Below are positions 1 through 32,813 of a DNA stretch of 64,000 bases, one piece after another. Source of the stretch: Amoebidium appalachense (taxonomy: Eukaryota; Ichthyosporea); contig CAVNZM010000007.1 in assembly GCA_963693365.1 (NCBI GenBank), positions 5,642,001 to 5,706,000 on the forward strand, read 5' to 3'. Each line of letters starts with the position of its first letter. Positions within the stretch are counted from its first letter, which is position 1. The position numbers were made by a program, and so were the translations under genes. The notes below the pieces were generated by a model. It worked only from the letters and a program-made list of their open reading frames with translations. It was not told where the DNA came from and searched no databases.

Positions 1-700
1 GCCGACCCGTACGGGTTGGTTCTCGGGCCACCTGACCCGGTCCATCTCCTGCCCGGAAGTCCGCCGAGGAGGATTGGCCGGAGGCTGTGCCCGTGGTAGG
101 CTGGAATTTCTGCTTGGGCGGACGAGCCTTGAGTCGTTGAGCCGCATTCACAAAATCATCACCAAGGTGCACGTTTTGACCGATACTGCGAATGGAGCGA
201 GCCACAGAGCGAAGCTCATCGGGGCCTTGAGCAACAGCCGCGGCATAAGAACGCTGCTGGGGCTCACGCACCGGCTGAGAAGCGAGTGCATGAGTGGTAC
301 CACCGGTCCGGGCAGTAGTATCGCCAACAGCGTCACGGGGACCAGGGAAAACAGGGGGAATCTGAACAGGAGCAGGCTCAACACGGACGGGTTCGGATGC
401 TGCTTGAGGAATAGGCCGAGACGAGTCAGGTTGCCGAGGAGTAGACAGCATTGCTTCAAGACGAGAAATCTGCTCGGATAGACGCGAGACCGTCGCAGTG
501 AGAGCCTTGTTTGCTTCAGTGAGAGACTGGAGTTGCTCGTGAAGACGTCGGTTTTCCTCACGCAAATCATCTTCAGTAGCAGAGGAAATGCGGGGATTCT
601 TGGAGTGGGGCTCTGCAGCAGACTCATCATCTGAAGAGGCTGGGTAGCCGTGCTTCTGAGCACCACGAGCTGCAGCGGAATCTTGAGAGTCCACCTGCAT
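1..700 (-). CDS. Coiled-coil ORF1-like protein of a retrotransposon (partial, runs off the left edge)
   Basis: Reading the minus strand from the ATG at 700-698 gives an open frame of 233 codons with no stop up to base 1, so the protein continues outside the window. The first ~45 residues are polar. A heptad-like helix follows (EENRRLHEQLQSL, then TVSRLSEQISRLEAML), predicting a coiled coil at about residues 47-85. Then comes a Pro/Ser-rich linker and a SYAAAVAQ motif of the kind seen in nucleic-acid-binding ORF1 proteins of non-LTR elements. The frame is open further upstream, to a TAA near 843, but has no earlier ATG. Two 103-bp tandem repeats lie just upstream, as in promoter monomers of some LINEs. 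No enzyme domain is visible. The class (LINE ORF1 or a gag-like protein) is an inference. Confidence 0.6.
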   Translation of the reverse strand, partial: MQVDSQDSAAARGAQKHGYPASSDDESAAEPHSKNPRISSATEDDLREENRRLHEQLQSLTEANKALTATVSRLSEQISRLEAMLSTPRQPDSSRPIPQAASEPVRVEPAPVQIPPVFPGPRDAVGDTTARTGGTTHALASQPVREPQQRSYAAAVAQGPDELRSVARSIRSIGQNVHLGDDFVNAAQRLKARPPKQKFQPTTGTASGQSSSADFRAGDGPGQVAREPTRTGR

Positions 701-850
701 GGGGGTGGAGTTCACAATGGGATCTTTGGGATCTTCCAGGGCCAGAGGGGAGTACCGGTTGGTGGCCTCAGCCCCGGCTCCCCGAGAGCGACTGCGGGGT
801 GTCTTGCTTATAGTGGTGTGTGTGTTGCCACGTGTTTTTTACAAAAGAAT

Positions 851-1049
851 GAAGTGAGTGTGATATTTGAAAGTGCAACCGTACACAAGATTCAGATTCG
901 CGAAAGTTCAAGTGATGTGATCAACTTGTCAGAGTCGAAACTCACAAAAAAATGAAGTGAGGGTGTTATTTGAAAGTGCAACCGTACACAAGATTCAGAT
1001 TCGCGAAAGTTCAAGTGATGTGATCAACAACTTGTCAGAGTCGAAACTC
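851..1049 (-). repeat. Two tandem copies of a 103-bp repeat upstream of the ORF1-like frame
   Basis: Copy 1 begins at 851 (gaagtgagtgtgatatttga) and copy 2 at 954; they are nearly identical apart from a few substitutions and a 3-bp insertion in copy 2. They lie on the 5' side of the minus-strand ORF that starts at 700. This suggests a promoter/5'UTR monomer array of the retroelement. Function is inferred. Confidence 0.75.
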
Positions 1050-1346
1050 GGTAAGTACGGCCTAATCGTTGAATTTCCATTTATTCTTTTCCCAATTTTA
1101 CAACAATCTATTCGCACTAGCTCCACTAATGCATACTATGTACACGTTGTCTATCATACCTGAATCCAGTGGGCAGACTTGCAAGCTACGCAAACAGAAG
1201 CGGAAAACCAGCCGCTTCACACACAGTCTGGCAAAGGTAGGGGTTCAAACTAGCAAACGTGGTTTCTATGGCTTGCATTTAAAGTCTTAAACATACATGT
1301 CTGTTTCGGTAAAACAACATCTAGTTTACATGGCAACATGGGCAAT
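1050..1346. other. Unique sequence without a recognised gene
   Basis: This stretch between the 103-bp repeats and the first CA microsatellite has ordinary base composition and no convincing ORF. It lies outside the 3' end of the POMT2-like gene and may hold that gene's 3' flank. Confidence 0.4.
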
Positions 1347-1359
1347 ACACGACACACAC

Positions 1360-1434
<75 letters not shown>
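1347..1434. repeat. (CA)n microsatellite
   Basis: A nearly pure run of alternating A and C, about 40 units, downstream of the POMT2-like stop codon. Confidence 0.95.
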
Positions 1435-1436
<2 letters not shown>

Positions 1437-1638
1437 TTCGATACAAACCATACGAACATTAGTTACACTACGCTGAAATTACCCCCACACACCACATTCC
1501 AGTGCTTGCCAAAAGGACCGGCGTACATACCGGTGGATGGGTATCCACACCCATACAATAGATAAACAAGTAAATAAAAATAATCAATACATAAAAAATG
1601 AAAAAAATTCCTTTGTAGCCATGGCACCCATTCAGTGA

Positions 1639-22253
<20,615 letters not shown>

Positions 22254-22786
22254 CTGCAAAAAAAAAAAAAAAAGAAAGAGAAAGAGCGGAGGGGAGAGAA
22301 GGTAGCGTGTGGGTGGGTGGGTGGGTATGTCGGGGGGAAGGGGGGGGGGGGGGGAGGGGGGTAGGTAAGAATGCGTTAGAGACTACTCGTAACAAACAAG
22401 GCATAGTGCAAACCACACAGAAAGAGTATGCATAAAAAGCAGAGCCCATCCTCAAGGGACACCCAAGTCATCCGCAGTACACGAAACCCAAATTTCGACC
22501 CAGGGGGGGGGTAAAGGGGGGGTGGGGAGGCGGGGGAAAGGGGAGGAAGGGACGGGGGGTGAAGGGTGAAGGGGGGAGGGGGTTGGGGGGGGGGGGGGGG
22601 GGGGGGGGAGGGCACCAGAATAATAAAGAAAGGACGAAAAAGTAGGAACATTCAGGGATATCATTCTAAATGGGGTGGAAGAAAGCGGTAGCTTTAGAAT
22701 GCTAGGCCTGAAATCTTTTTTATTAGCAGGTCCATGATCCTGGCAAAATCATTTCATATTCCGACTATACTGGTGAGGCGGTGTGT

Positions 22787-22826
<40 letters not shown>

Positions 22827-22958
22827 GTGGTGGTGGTGGTGGTGGGGGGGGGGGGGGGGAAGGGGGGCGCTAGAAAAGGAGGGTGTGCGGCGCAAAAGCG
22901 CAAGAGAAAAAGGCGGCGGTTTGGGGGTGGTGATGGTGGGTAAGTGGTTTTTTTTTTT

Positions 22959-22989
<31 letters not shown>

Positions 22990-25047
22990 GGGGAGGTAGA
23001 GACAGGGGTGGGAGGGAGGGAGGTCGAAAGAGGGAGAAGGGGGAGTGAAGGAGCGGGGGGAGATGGGGAGGGCGGGGGGAGGCGGGAGGGGCGAAGAGAG
23101 CCTGAGACATAGAGGGGGGGGGGGGGGGGGGGGGGGGAGGGGGGGGAAGAGGGAGAGGCAGGAAGGGAGGGAGGGAGAGAAGGGGAAGGAGAACGCGAGG
23201 AAGAGAGCGGAGGAGAAAGAGGGAGAGGGAGAAGAAGGAACAAGAGCAGCGGATGAAGGGGAGATGTGTGATTCCCTTCGCCCAATTTTGAGGTGGTTTT
23301 TCAGGTTATTCGATCTTTGGTATCACTTACTGTCAGTGCAGGTACCTCTGCTGGCTTACAATCACACAGATGGCCATTTTCCCTCTCCCTGTGTGTGTCG
23401 TTCTTGGGTGAAGCGTGACTGTTTGGGCCTTTACGCTGCCTCACTGCATCTGTCTCCCCCATTTTCGTTGGTTTCCAAGCTCAACTGAGGCACAAAAACC
23501 GCTATAGATCTTCGTTGAACGTGCAAGCAAATAAATTGGATCCTGTGATCTGGGGGTGGGTGCCTGGGTGCGTCAGAGGCAAGCTGTCTAGCAATGTGCC
23601 CTTTTCCTACCACGCACAACTCGAAAGAGGAATTGTTGTGTCCGCACTCGAGCTTATAAGCTTAAGGTGGGTAAAGAAACCAAGTGTGACAGCTGTGTGA
23701 GAGAGACCGGACAGGCTGTGATTACGTAATCGCAGGAAACAAGGGCCTTCACTTGTGTCAGGCCGTTGTACACCTGAAAATCTTCTTAGTAATTGTTTCT
23801 AGTAGTATGTAGTTGAATCATTGTGGGTCTGGTTATTACTTCAATGGTTGTTTCATTATAATTATTGTTAAAGTTGCAGATTCATTATAGTTATTGCATG
23901 CACGTTTGTTTGCATCCTTTCAAACTTCAGAAGGTGCCAATTTTTTTTGCCTCACTCAAGTCCTGTTAACCGGCATAGCCATCACAGGAGTTCCGTTGAC
24001 GCCATAGCGGCTTGCAGAGAAGAAAAATATGTAGGTGTCCTTGTGCTGCAAGTAATGGTTTGCAGCAGCCCCCTTTCCCCCGCCCCCCTTTCCCGCCCCG
24101 CTCCTCCCCCCCCCCAAACAAACACACCACCACCACCTCCATCACCACCATCACCATCACCATCCTGTTTCCATCCCCTGCTTGCCCCAACTCTCATCGT
24201 TCCTGATCGTCTCTTTTTCCTCGAGTGCTTGCATGCGCTTTGAAAAGCTATCAGGGTTCTTTGGCCTTAGAGGCCACATGTGGACTCCATCACCTCAACT
24301 TTGTATGTTCAAAACTGTGTGTACATTTACGCGTGTACGTGCATGTGCGTAGGGCTCGCTCACACGAACGTGTGTGTCAGTGCTAGTATTGTTGAGGTGT
24401 TTGTGTGTGTGTGCCGCTGTACATCACACTTACCGGGATCTGCGCCCAATTTTCTGCTTTCTTACTTGTGCTTGTGTGTACGCGTGTCCACACGTGCAAC
24501 TTCGTGCTTGTGTGTACGCGTGCCCACATGTGCATCTTCGGGGTATGGATGTAAAAGTCCACTGCGTGTGCTTGCGCGCGCGTGTGCTCGTGTGCCTGTG
24601 CCTGTGTCTTTCCTGCTTGTGAATGTGCATTGAAATGGCTTTGTATTAACTACGAATAGACACGTCGTTCCTGCTGTGAAAGTGTTTTAGTATTCGAACA
24701 AGGGACATCAGAAAAAGTGATTTGGTGCGGTAAGAGTATGATGGAAGGCACCGATTTGGTGTGGAACGAGAAGGGCTATGTGGGGTGCAGTGGAAAGAGG
24801 AGGAAGGTGGAGAGGACGGGGGGGGGGGGGAGGGGGGGGGGAGAGGGAGAGGGGGGGCAGGGGGAGCGAGGGGGAGAGGGGGGAGTTGTACAGGAGGACG
24901 GGGAGGAGCAGGGGGACAGAGACAGAAAGAGAGAGTAGTGGAGCGTATTAGAGGGAAATGAAGAATCAGGGAGAGTTAGCGAGAATCGGAGGAAGAAACT
25001 GCAGTGCCTAACACGGGGCTGTTTGGCTGGGGACAGGGAGGGTACAG
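22254..25047. other. Head-to-head region between POMT2-like and ALKBH4-like genes
   Basis: This should hold the missing first POMT2-like exon (minus) and the missing start exon of the ALKBH4-like gene (plus). It contains poly-T/poly-G junctions (22791-22860, 22949-22993), a G/A-rich stretch to 23270, ordinary sequence at 23270-24050, GT-rich sequence at 24310-24620 and a G-rich tract at 24818-24915. No start exon could be assigned with confidence. Confidence 0.45.
22355..22500. repeat. Dispersed repeat copy A, next to poly-G
   Basis: After a poly-G tract, the stretch from about 22436 (agcagagcccatcctca, then cccaagtcatc) matches 46456-46490. The upstream part (gaatgcg, then actcg and catagtgca) resembles it more weakly. 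Together with looser matches after G-runs near 3445 and 33870 it suggests a degenerate dispersed family with a G/C tract at one end. Confidence 0.55.
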
Positions 25048-25247
25048 GTGGTGTGTGTGCCTGCAAGGGCGTGAGGGTGTGCACTCTGTGTGAGAAGAAG
25101 GAAGACCTTACACAGCAGCGGTTCTCCCAAAAGAGCAAAGTATCCCCCCCTCACCCCCCTCCTCCCCCCCCCCCCCCCCCCCAGCCCCTCCCTGACTTGC
25201 TTCTCCCCCCTCCCCCCCCCCCGTCTCCGCCCTCCCCCCCGCTCCCC

Positions 25248-25327
<80 letters not shown>

Positions 25328-25985
25328 TCACTCATTCACTCACTCACCAATACCGCTGACCATTATTAACCGTACTACAGCTAACGTTTGCCCTAGAGGT
25401 ATGTGTGTGTGTGTTTTTCTTTTTTTCTTTTTTTTTTGGGGGGGGGGGGAGGGGTGGGGGGGGGGGGGGCACAGACGTGATGTCAGAGTTCTTGTTTGTG
25501 TGATGTTTTCCAATTATTGACACGGGTTTAGTGAAGGAGAAATTTGGGGGATAGGAAGGAGGGGGGGAGGGGGGAAGGGAGGGAGATGTAGATGAAGGGG
25601 CGGGTGGCGGATGGGTGGGTGCAGTGTGTGTGTTTGTGTGCATAAGTGTGGTAAAATGCTACGCCTATGAACACTGCTACCATTACTATTATAAATATAT
25701 TTACTATTCTTATTAAACTAAATAGCATCTTTTCTCTTAGTGGTGGTGTTGGTAGCTATAGTGGTGGGATGGGATGGGGGGCCAGATTGGGTTGGTCGGA
25801 GGTGAGGGATTTGGCTGATTGGTTTGTTCGTTCTGTGGGGCTATAGTGGTGACCGTTTTGGAAAGAAGAGAGAAAAGGCAGGGGAGGACGGGACCGAGGG
25901 GCGGGGGGCAGGAGGGGGGGGGGGGGGGGGGGGAGGGGGTGTATTTTGAGCGTGTTGCAGTAGGGACAAGGGTGGCTGGCCGGGT

Positions 25986-26055
<70 letters not shown>

Positions 26056-26694
26056 CGCGTATGTGTGCACGCGGACGCGCATGCGTGAGTGTGAGAGGAG
26101 ACATTTGTGTTTATGTTACATGGATGCAGGGCGTAGAGCAGCACGTGGAGGGTGGAGAGGGCAGTTGTGTGCGTGTGGGTGGGTGGGTGAGTGGAGAGGG
26201 GGGAGGGGGGTGGGGGGGGGGGGGGGGGGTGGGGGGGAGGGGGGGGGGAAGGGGGGCGGGGGCAGGTAAGGACGGAGGAAAAGACGTGAGACAAGAGAGA
26301 TATGTGCTGGAGGGGGAGAGGGGAGAGGGAGAGAGGAGGATGTAGTGGCAATGACCGTCGCGTGCAGAAACCCGAGCCACCCCGTGTATCTGCCGTTTGG
26401 CGCTATGAAAGGTGCTACAAGTGTGGGGTTGCATATGCAGAGGGTCACGTCTTTGCTGCTCATTCGTCAAAATGCACCGGAGATATAGGTAGTTGACCCC
26501 CCTCCCCCTTCCCCCCCAAACATTTCCCCCTTCCGTTACAGGTGAATGGTGGAAAAAAATGGAACATGGCTTGAGTGGATGTTGAAACGTTCCATATTAA
26601 AACATGCATATCATTACCCCTTTCCCCTCCCCTTCTATTTCTGGGTTTGTGTGTGTGTGCGTTCAGTACGTGCGTTGGAAAAGTGTGTGTGTGT

Positions 26695-26730
<36 letters not shown>

Positions 26731-27571
26731 GGGGAGGGGAGGTAAGAATGCAATGTTCTTATGAGTTTACTGCCATTTGAAAGTTCCGAGAGGCAAGGAC
26801 AGATTTAAAGCACATTTCCGGCCATCTCACAGGATATGCAAATAATAGACAAGAATACATCTGGCATGCTTAGTACTTTGACGTGCATGGTATATCACAT
26901 GCATGTATCTCCCTTTTCAGTGACGCCACCACCACCTACAGGCACAGTACATAATAAGCAAGCAGATTTCAATATTTATCTGACATGCATATATCTGCCG
27001 GGATAATCAAGAGTGTCGGGGAGTCCGCCCATTCGGATATTTCATTTGATTGTACATCTAACACGCACAATATCTAACACGCATAGTATCTCACACGCAT
27101 AATATCCCACACGCATAATATCCCACGCGCATATTATCTCACACGCATAAAATCTAGCACGCATAACATTCTCACACGCATAATATCCCACACGCATGTT
27201 ATCTCACACGCATAATATCCCACACGCATAATATCTAACAAGCACAATATCTAACTTGCATATATCTCCTTTTCCAGTGACGTCACCACCACCTACTGGT
27301 ACAGACCAGTCCGACAGCATCCTACTGTCGACAGTTTCTGTTTTCCACAACTTTTTGACGCCTGTAAGCACCTTCACATTTTTCACCCCTTGTATTGCTC
27401 TGACAGTCAACAACTCCGTGGTTTTCCATGCTTTCGTGTGTTTTTTACTGTGTGGCTTGTTCAGATACATTCTGTGCAAACCTCTTTCAGCCCTCCCTTC
27501 CGTTTATCCTTTCCCCTCTTTCCCTTCCCCCCCCCCCCCCCCCCCTCTTTCCTTCCCCCCCCCCCCCCTCT

Positions 27572-27602
<31 letters not shown>

Positions 27603-27715
27603 GCCCGCCCCTCCGCCCAACCCACCTTTTCCACCTTTCTTCACCAATTCAACACAACCTACTTTTCCACGTATAGAAAACCGACTTCTTCTTTTTTCTC
27701 TCTCTTTTTTTTTTT

Positions 27716-27767
<52 letters not shown>

Positions 27768-27989
27768 CTCTTCGTTTTTATTGTCGCGGGGAGGGAACAG
27801 GGGGGGGGGGGGGGGGTTTGAAGTAACTAGATGTAAATTCTCGAAGCTGCATATGTAGCTGATTTTTGGCTCCACGCTTGTGCAAATGCCAGCCATCTAA
27901 TGCTCACATGTGTAATGAAAACGTGAGTCTTCCCCTGAGCCTGGTTCAAAGCTTCAATGATCTATAGTAATTCTCAAACCAGCATCAAC

Positions 27990-28045
<56 letters not shown>

Positions 28046-28486
28046 TTTCTTTTTCTTTTTCTTTTCCCCACCATTTCACCACCTATTTTCCCTTATCTTT
28101 GTTAATTCTCGAACCAGCATCAACTCCCCCCCCCCCCCCCCCTTTTTTTTTTCTTTTTCCTTTTCCCTTTTTCTTTTTCTTTTCCCCACCATTCCACCAC
28201 TTCATTTTCCCCGGTGCTCATGCTTGCCTGCCACACTTTTTCCAAATTCCCGTCATCTGAACTCGGTTTGCCCCCTTTTGTTCACAGGAGGAAGGCGTGG
28301 AAGTTGTTAAAGCAATCGACAGTAGCCCGTGGGTTATCTCCCAATCGGGAAGAAGGAAACAAGACTATGGGCCCCTGGTGAACTTTAAGAAGAGGAAAAT
28401 GAAGTGGGGCAACTATAGCGGCTTGCCCAGGTATGTGGGTGGGTGTGTGTGTGTGGTTGTGTGTGTGTGTACGTGGGTGGGTGGGT

Positions 28487-28523
<37 letters not shown>

Positions 28524-29155
28524 GCGTGCGTGTGTGTGTGCCTCCTTGTGTGATTGAGCATGCATGCTATGTGCCAGTGTGTGCGGGTGTGGGCATGGGT
28601 GTGTGTAAATGTGGGTGTGAATGTGTATGTGCATGTGTGTTTGGATATATCGGTGTGTATATGTGTGTGTGTTTATTTTGGTATGTGCGGTGTGTGCCCC
28701 TGTAACCATTTTAGCGCGGCAAGGGGGGGGGGGGGGGGGGGGAGGGAGGGGGGGCAGACAAAGTTCTATGAGAAATGATGACACAACTTTTACTTTGGCG
28801 GGTCCGGGTGTGTGTCTCAATCCAATGTTTGTATGTGTGTGTTCTAGTGTATGGTGATATTACAGGGGTTGACTAGAGGGATGAAGTAATGGAAAGCGGT
28901 GAAGTTCAGTGGAGATTTTAAAGGGACAGTAATTTGGTACGATGTTTACAATGTGGCTCTTTTTCTGTTTAGGTAAAATGTTTAACCTCCACTGCACTTC
29001 CCGCAGCTATGCCCAAGTCATTGCTGAAAGGATGAAGACGTTCATTGTGATGGCTGACTTTGTACCCGTCGAGTTAGGTGACTTACCCCTCCTCCCCTCT
29101 CCCCCCTCCCCCCCTCCCCCCTTTAACACGCGTGCACGCACACACGCACGAACGC

Positions 29156-29216
<61 letters not shown>

Positions 29217-29911
29217 CACGCACACGCACACGCACACACACACACACACACACACGCACACACACGCACACACCAAAAAGAAAAGAAAAGAAAACAAAGG
29301 AAAAAGGAAAAAAATAAGAAAGGAAAAGAGAAAAGAAAGAGACAAAGAATCTGATGGGGACACGGCCCCGGGCACACACCACGTTCTTTGGACGGGTGTG
29401 TTTTTGCATAAACGCACCGGTTTTCCGTCTTCTTGTGTTACTTTAAGTTTGCACCTGTGCCCACCGGGTCGATGTCGTCCCTATTCATCACTATTTGCAT
29501 TTAGTTCAAAGATTTGCGCCCCAAATTTCATGTTAGGCAAATTGGGTTGATCGAGACAATTTTCATACCCTTTGTACCATTAGAATCATAAAATGATTCA
29601 TTCGTGCAAGTCCACTAACCGACACGAATCGAGCCAGGCAATCTCGAGTACGACCCGACCCGTGGGTCATGCAACGACCCGCACATTGACGACCAATGGG
29701 CTTGGGGGGAGCGCATCGTCACCCTTTCGCTGCTGTCAGACAGCGTCATGACTTTTAGCCGCATTATAACCCTGCCGACCAATGGAAGTGCTCCATTAAA
29801 CGGTGCAACTAGTTGTGATTCGCCAAATGGGGATTCTTCTTCTTCCGATTGTGCCGAGTCCAGGGTGCAGATTTTGGTTCGCGTGCCGTTGCCAGCTGGC
29901 GCATTACTCGG

Positions 29912-29946
<35 letters not shown>

Positions 29947-30446
29947 TTTTTTTTTTCCCTCCTCTTGGGTACACGGAAAAGAAAGGAAAAGAAACCACAA
30001 GAAAAAAGAGAAAGAAATGATAGGAAAGGGGAAAATGGGGGAAAGAAAAAAAAAATCAAAAAACTTTTAAAAAAAAGAACCCCCCAAGAACTCACCCTAA
30101 TTTCCGTAGCAATTCTCCTGGTTTGCATGGTGTGTATGGTGAGGGTGTTGCGAGTGGTGGTGTGCACGTGTAGCCAAAGGGCCGAAGGTACGGAGCATAC
30201 TGGTGTGCATTTCTTTGTCAGCAATAATAACTAATAATTAATTCCCATTGGCCAACAGTGTCACAAGGCGAGGCCAGGCACCAATGGGCCCATGCCATTC
30301 TGAGGGATGACGTCACTACGAGGCGTCTTTCCGCGACCTTCCGCGAATTGGCACCGGACTTCCTCCCTGGAGGACCGCAGGAGGAGATGGGGAGGGAGAT
30401 GCTAAAAATAGCGTTGGAATACAGAGGGGTGGTGTGTGGGAGCTAG
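25048..30446 (+). CDS. ALKBH4: ALKBH4-like 2-oxoglutarate/Fe(II) dioxygenase (start exon missing)
   Basis: AlkB-family dioxygenase; known ALKBH4 proteins remove methyl groups from actin or nucleic acid. Exons: about 25048-25139, 26368-26488, 27278-27363, 28288-28430, 29007-29077, 29638-29910, 30259-30446. All joined phases agree, ending in TAG. The N-terminal [14 protein letters not shown] matches the Cys cluster of ALKBH4, and a second Cys pair CYKCG follows. Family signatures: [11 protein letters not shown], then [19 protein letters not shown]. Fe(II) ligands are His and Asp of [13 protein letters not shown] and the His of RHQWAHAI; the 2OG-binding Arg is in [12 protein letters not shown]. 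The C-terminus [16 protein letters not shown] also fits the family. No in-frame ATG exists in the first exon (a stop lies at 24936), so the start codon must be spliced in from upstream. The acceptor placed at 25047 is a guess. A serine/asparagine-rich insert follows the HxD strand. Confidence 0.92.
25251..25324. repeat. (CA)n microsatellite in the first visible ALKBH4 intron
   Basis: About 36 CA units preceded by C-tracts that begin right after the donor at 25140. It is followed by CACT/CATT tetranucleotide variants. Confidence 0.9.
26901..26947 (+). other. Duplicated acceptor and exon start (decoy) of an ALKBH4 exon
   Basis: The sequence gcatgtatctcccttttcag followed by 27 nt resembling the beginning of the exon at 27278 (tgacg-caccaccacctac-gg-acag) is a near copy of 27258-27304, 357 bp away. 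Use of this upstream AG would keep phase but reach a stop within about 25 codons. The two copies bracket a minisatellite. Confidence 0.7.
27056..27265. repeat. ~17-bp minisatellite (cacacgcataatatccc-type units)
   Basis: About twelve degenerate copies of a 16-18 bp unit with the core cacacgcataatatc lie in the ALKBH4-like intron, immediately before the polypyrimidine tract of the exon at 27278. Units differ by single bases (ctcaca, ccaca, ctaaca variants). Confidence 0.85.
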
Positions 30447-31142
30447 CAGGTTCTCGGGTGTGCAAGAGGCAGAGAGAAAAAATGCCCAGCCGCCGTTAAA
30501 ACTTAAATATTTAATGGGTTCATTTTCATTGGCAGGTTTTTCAATCCTTGTTTTCGGGCTGGTGGACGTGCCTGGCTGGTCCGGGGCACCCTGCGGGGAC
30601 AAATATTCTGATAAATGTGTTCTTGGCCATGGTATGCTGTGCACACTTGTACTGTTATGATGGTTGCATTAAAAAATAGGAACTTACAGTGGCCTCAACT
30701 GTTACATTTGTTTACGACCTGCGATTGCAATTGAAAATCAACAGAGGATGAGAGTATGTACATGTATTCACATGCATATCTATTTGTCATCAAATTGCAA
30801 ATTTCACTGCACAGCCACGGTCGAGGTCACTCAGTCTGCTTCTTCGTCTTTTGGCACCCCCAGGCTCCGGCTGCGGCTTCCAAATTACTGAGCCATGAAT
30901 ATAAAATTTATATTCAACTAAACTGTCCTACGTAGGATATCCGAGGGAGGATGTTTACCGTAAGCCTTAATAATTTACATAATATTTGCGCACGTGTGCC
31001 TCACAGTGTGCCTGTGCCTCAGTACCGGTACCTGTGGCGTGCGATTACGTATACCGTGTATGTGGATAGCTGTGGGGTTTTTTCTTGTTGTTGTTGTTGT
31101 GTGTGTGTGTGTGTACATGTGTATGTGTGTGTGTGTGTGTGT

Positions 31143-31180
<38 letters not shown>

Positions 31181-31236
31181 ATGTGTGTGTGTTCCGTGGT
31201 GGTGGTTCTGGTGGGGTGGGGTGGTGGTGGGTGGGG

Positions 31237-31270
<34 letters not shown>

Positions 31271-32162
31271 CTCCATCATCCACGCGCACTCAGTCTGATG
31301 GTGACGCTGGCGACACAGTGAAAAAACCACCAGTAGTTAAGTTACACACATGTCTGCATATCCACACTGGTACGCTGGACCCGGAGCACTGACCATGGCC
31401 ACTAACACACCCCATAAGGTATATTAGCATACAAAGTGCAGCACGCAACGTCAACCACACGTGCACCACAACGTAATTAGTCTAATTAGTTGGCTAATTG
31501 TGTTAAAACGCATGCTTGTGACTAGTGTATCCAGGCATCTCTGCATATCGACATGAAGTTCGGAAAGTCAAGCGGCACTGCCCACTGCGAGGCCTAGGTA
31601 CTTAACGTGCACAAGATTCATGTGTCCCAGACATACGTCTGCTCACGCATACACGTGACGCACGAGGCACGACGCACGATGAAGGAGTCATGACTTTAAA
31701 TTTCAGTATCAGCGGGGTGCACTTTGCACTCGGAGCCCACAAAGCTTGTGCTTTTATTTATGACGTCCTCGAAAAAAAGAGAAATATTCCAAGGTCTTTT
31801 AGGGTCCCGGAGGCATGGATACACATTGCATGCCACCAAGAAGAGGTTATGCAGAAGTCATATACATGCATGGTCACGAGCAGACCAAACGTAGACCGAT
31901 TTGCCCACGCCAAACCGATTATAAGTAATGGGGTAGAACCTGCAATCAGCAACCCATAAACTCTTGAACCAACCTATGCTAACATAATGATATGCTAACG
32001 CGATGAACAAAACCACGAACCACATCTACCTCGAAGCCAAACTATCCAGCAACGTAATCTATGAGTACAAGGTAACTTAGGGCCTAAACTAGGATATTCC
32101 AAAAAACACATATCCCGGCACCACACCACCACATAGTCTGTAGTTGCCGAGAAAACGAGATG

Positions 32163-32202
<40 letters not shown>

Positions 32203-32316
32203 GTCTTCTTTCCCCCCAACCCCCCTACCTCTCCCTCAAAAAAGAGAGGAAGGGAGAGAGAGAGAGGGAGGTGGAGGGAAAGAGAGAAACGAGGGAAAAG
32301 ACGGGAAGGGGAAAGA
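30447..32316. other. Convergent intergenic region between ALKBH4-like and RING genes
   Basis: Holds the 3' flanks of two convergent genes. A GT-rich stretch and a G30-type run lie at 31100-31270; the rest is ordinary sequence. An 89-codon plus ORF at 31690-31959 and a hydrophobic frame after an AG at 30535 are not low complexity, but no family was recognised and neither is called a gene. Confidence 0.4.
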
Positions 32317-32781
32317 CTAGTTTCCAACGGTTGCCCCGCCAGCTGCACGTTCATCGGCCTGTTTCCTCATGAGGGCCCTTCTTGCCCTCCTCCCAAGCTT
32401 CTCCGGTGTCTGCCCACTGGATTGGGCATCCTGCACACATACCAACCATGAGCTTATAGAACCCCCCCCCCCCTCCCCTGAGCCTCCCCACCCACCCACC
32501 CCCCCTGGATAATTAAAAATCCCAAGAAAGAAAGAGAGGGAGGGAAAAAGGGAGGGAGAGGACGGAGGGGAGGGAGGGGGGGATAGAGAGGGAATGAGAG
32601 ACAGAAAGCGAGAGAGAGAAAACAAAGAAATAAACATGAACATATCACATACAATTGAACCCAACCACCCACACACGCACACACACCTCTGTCTAATTCA
32701 TCGTTCAGCCGCTAGCCTTGCTTTTGACCCCGCACGTGCTTTGTTAAATCATGAATGCCATCATCCATGCTCACGATACAT

Positions 32782-32813
<32 letters not shown>

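Noticed and set aside
148-666. 172-codon minus ORF beginning MVLRSTATQPLQ
   Set aside because: It is an out-of-frame shadow of the coiled-coil frame that starts at 700, which has more protein-like composition.
27056-27265. CRISPR-like array
   Set aside because: The ~17-bp units are contiguous and degenerate without spacers, in a eukaryotic intron: a minisatellite.
31690-31959. 89-codon plus ORF as a gene
   Set aside because: No recognised family, splice partner or regulatory context; plausible by chance.
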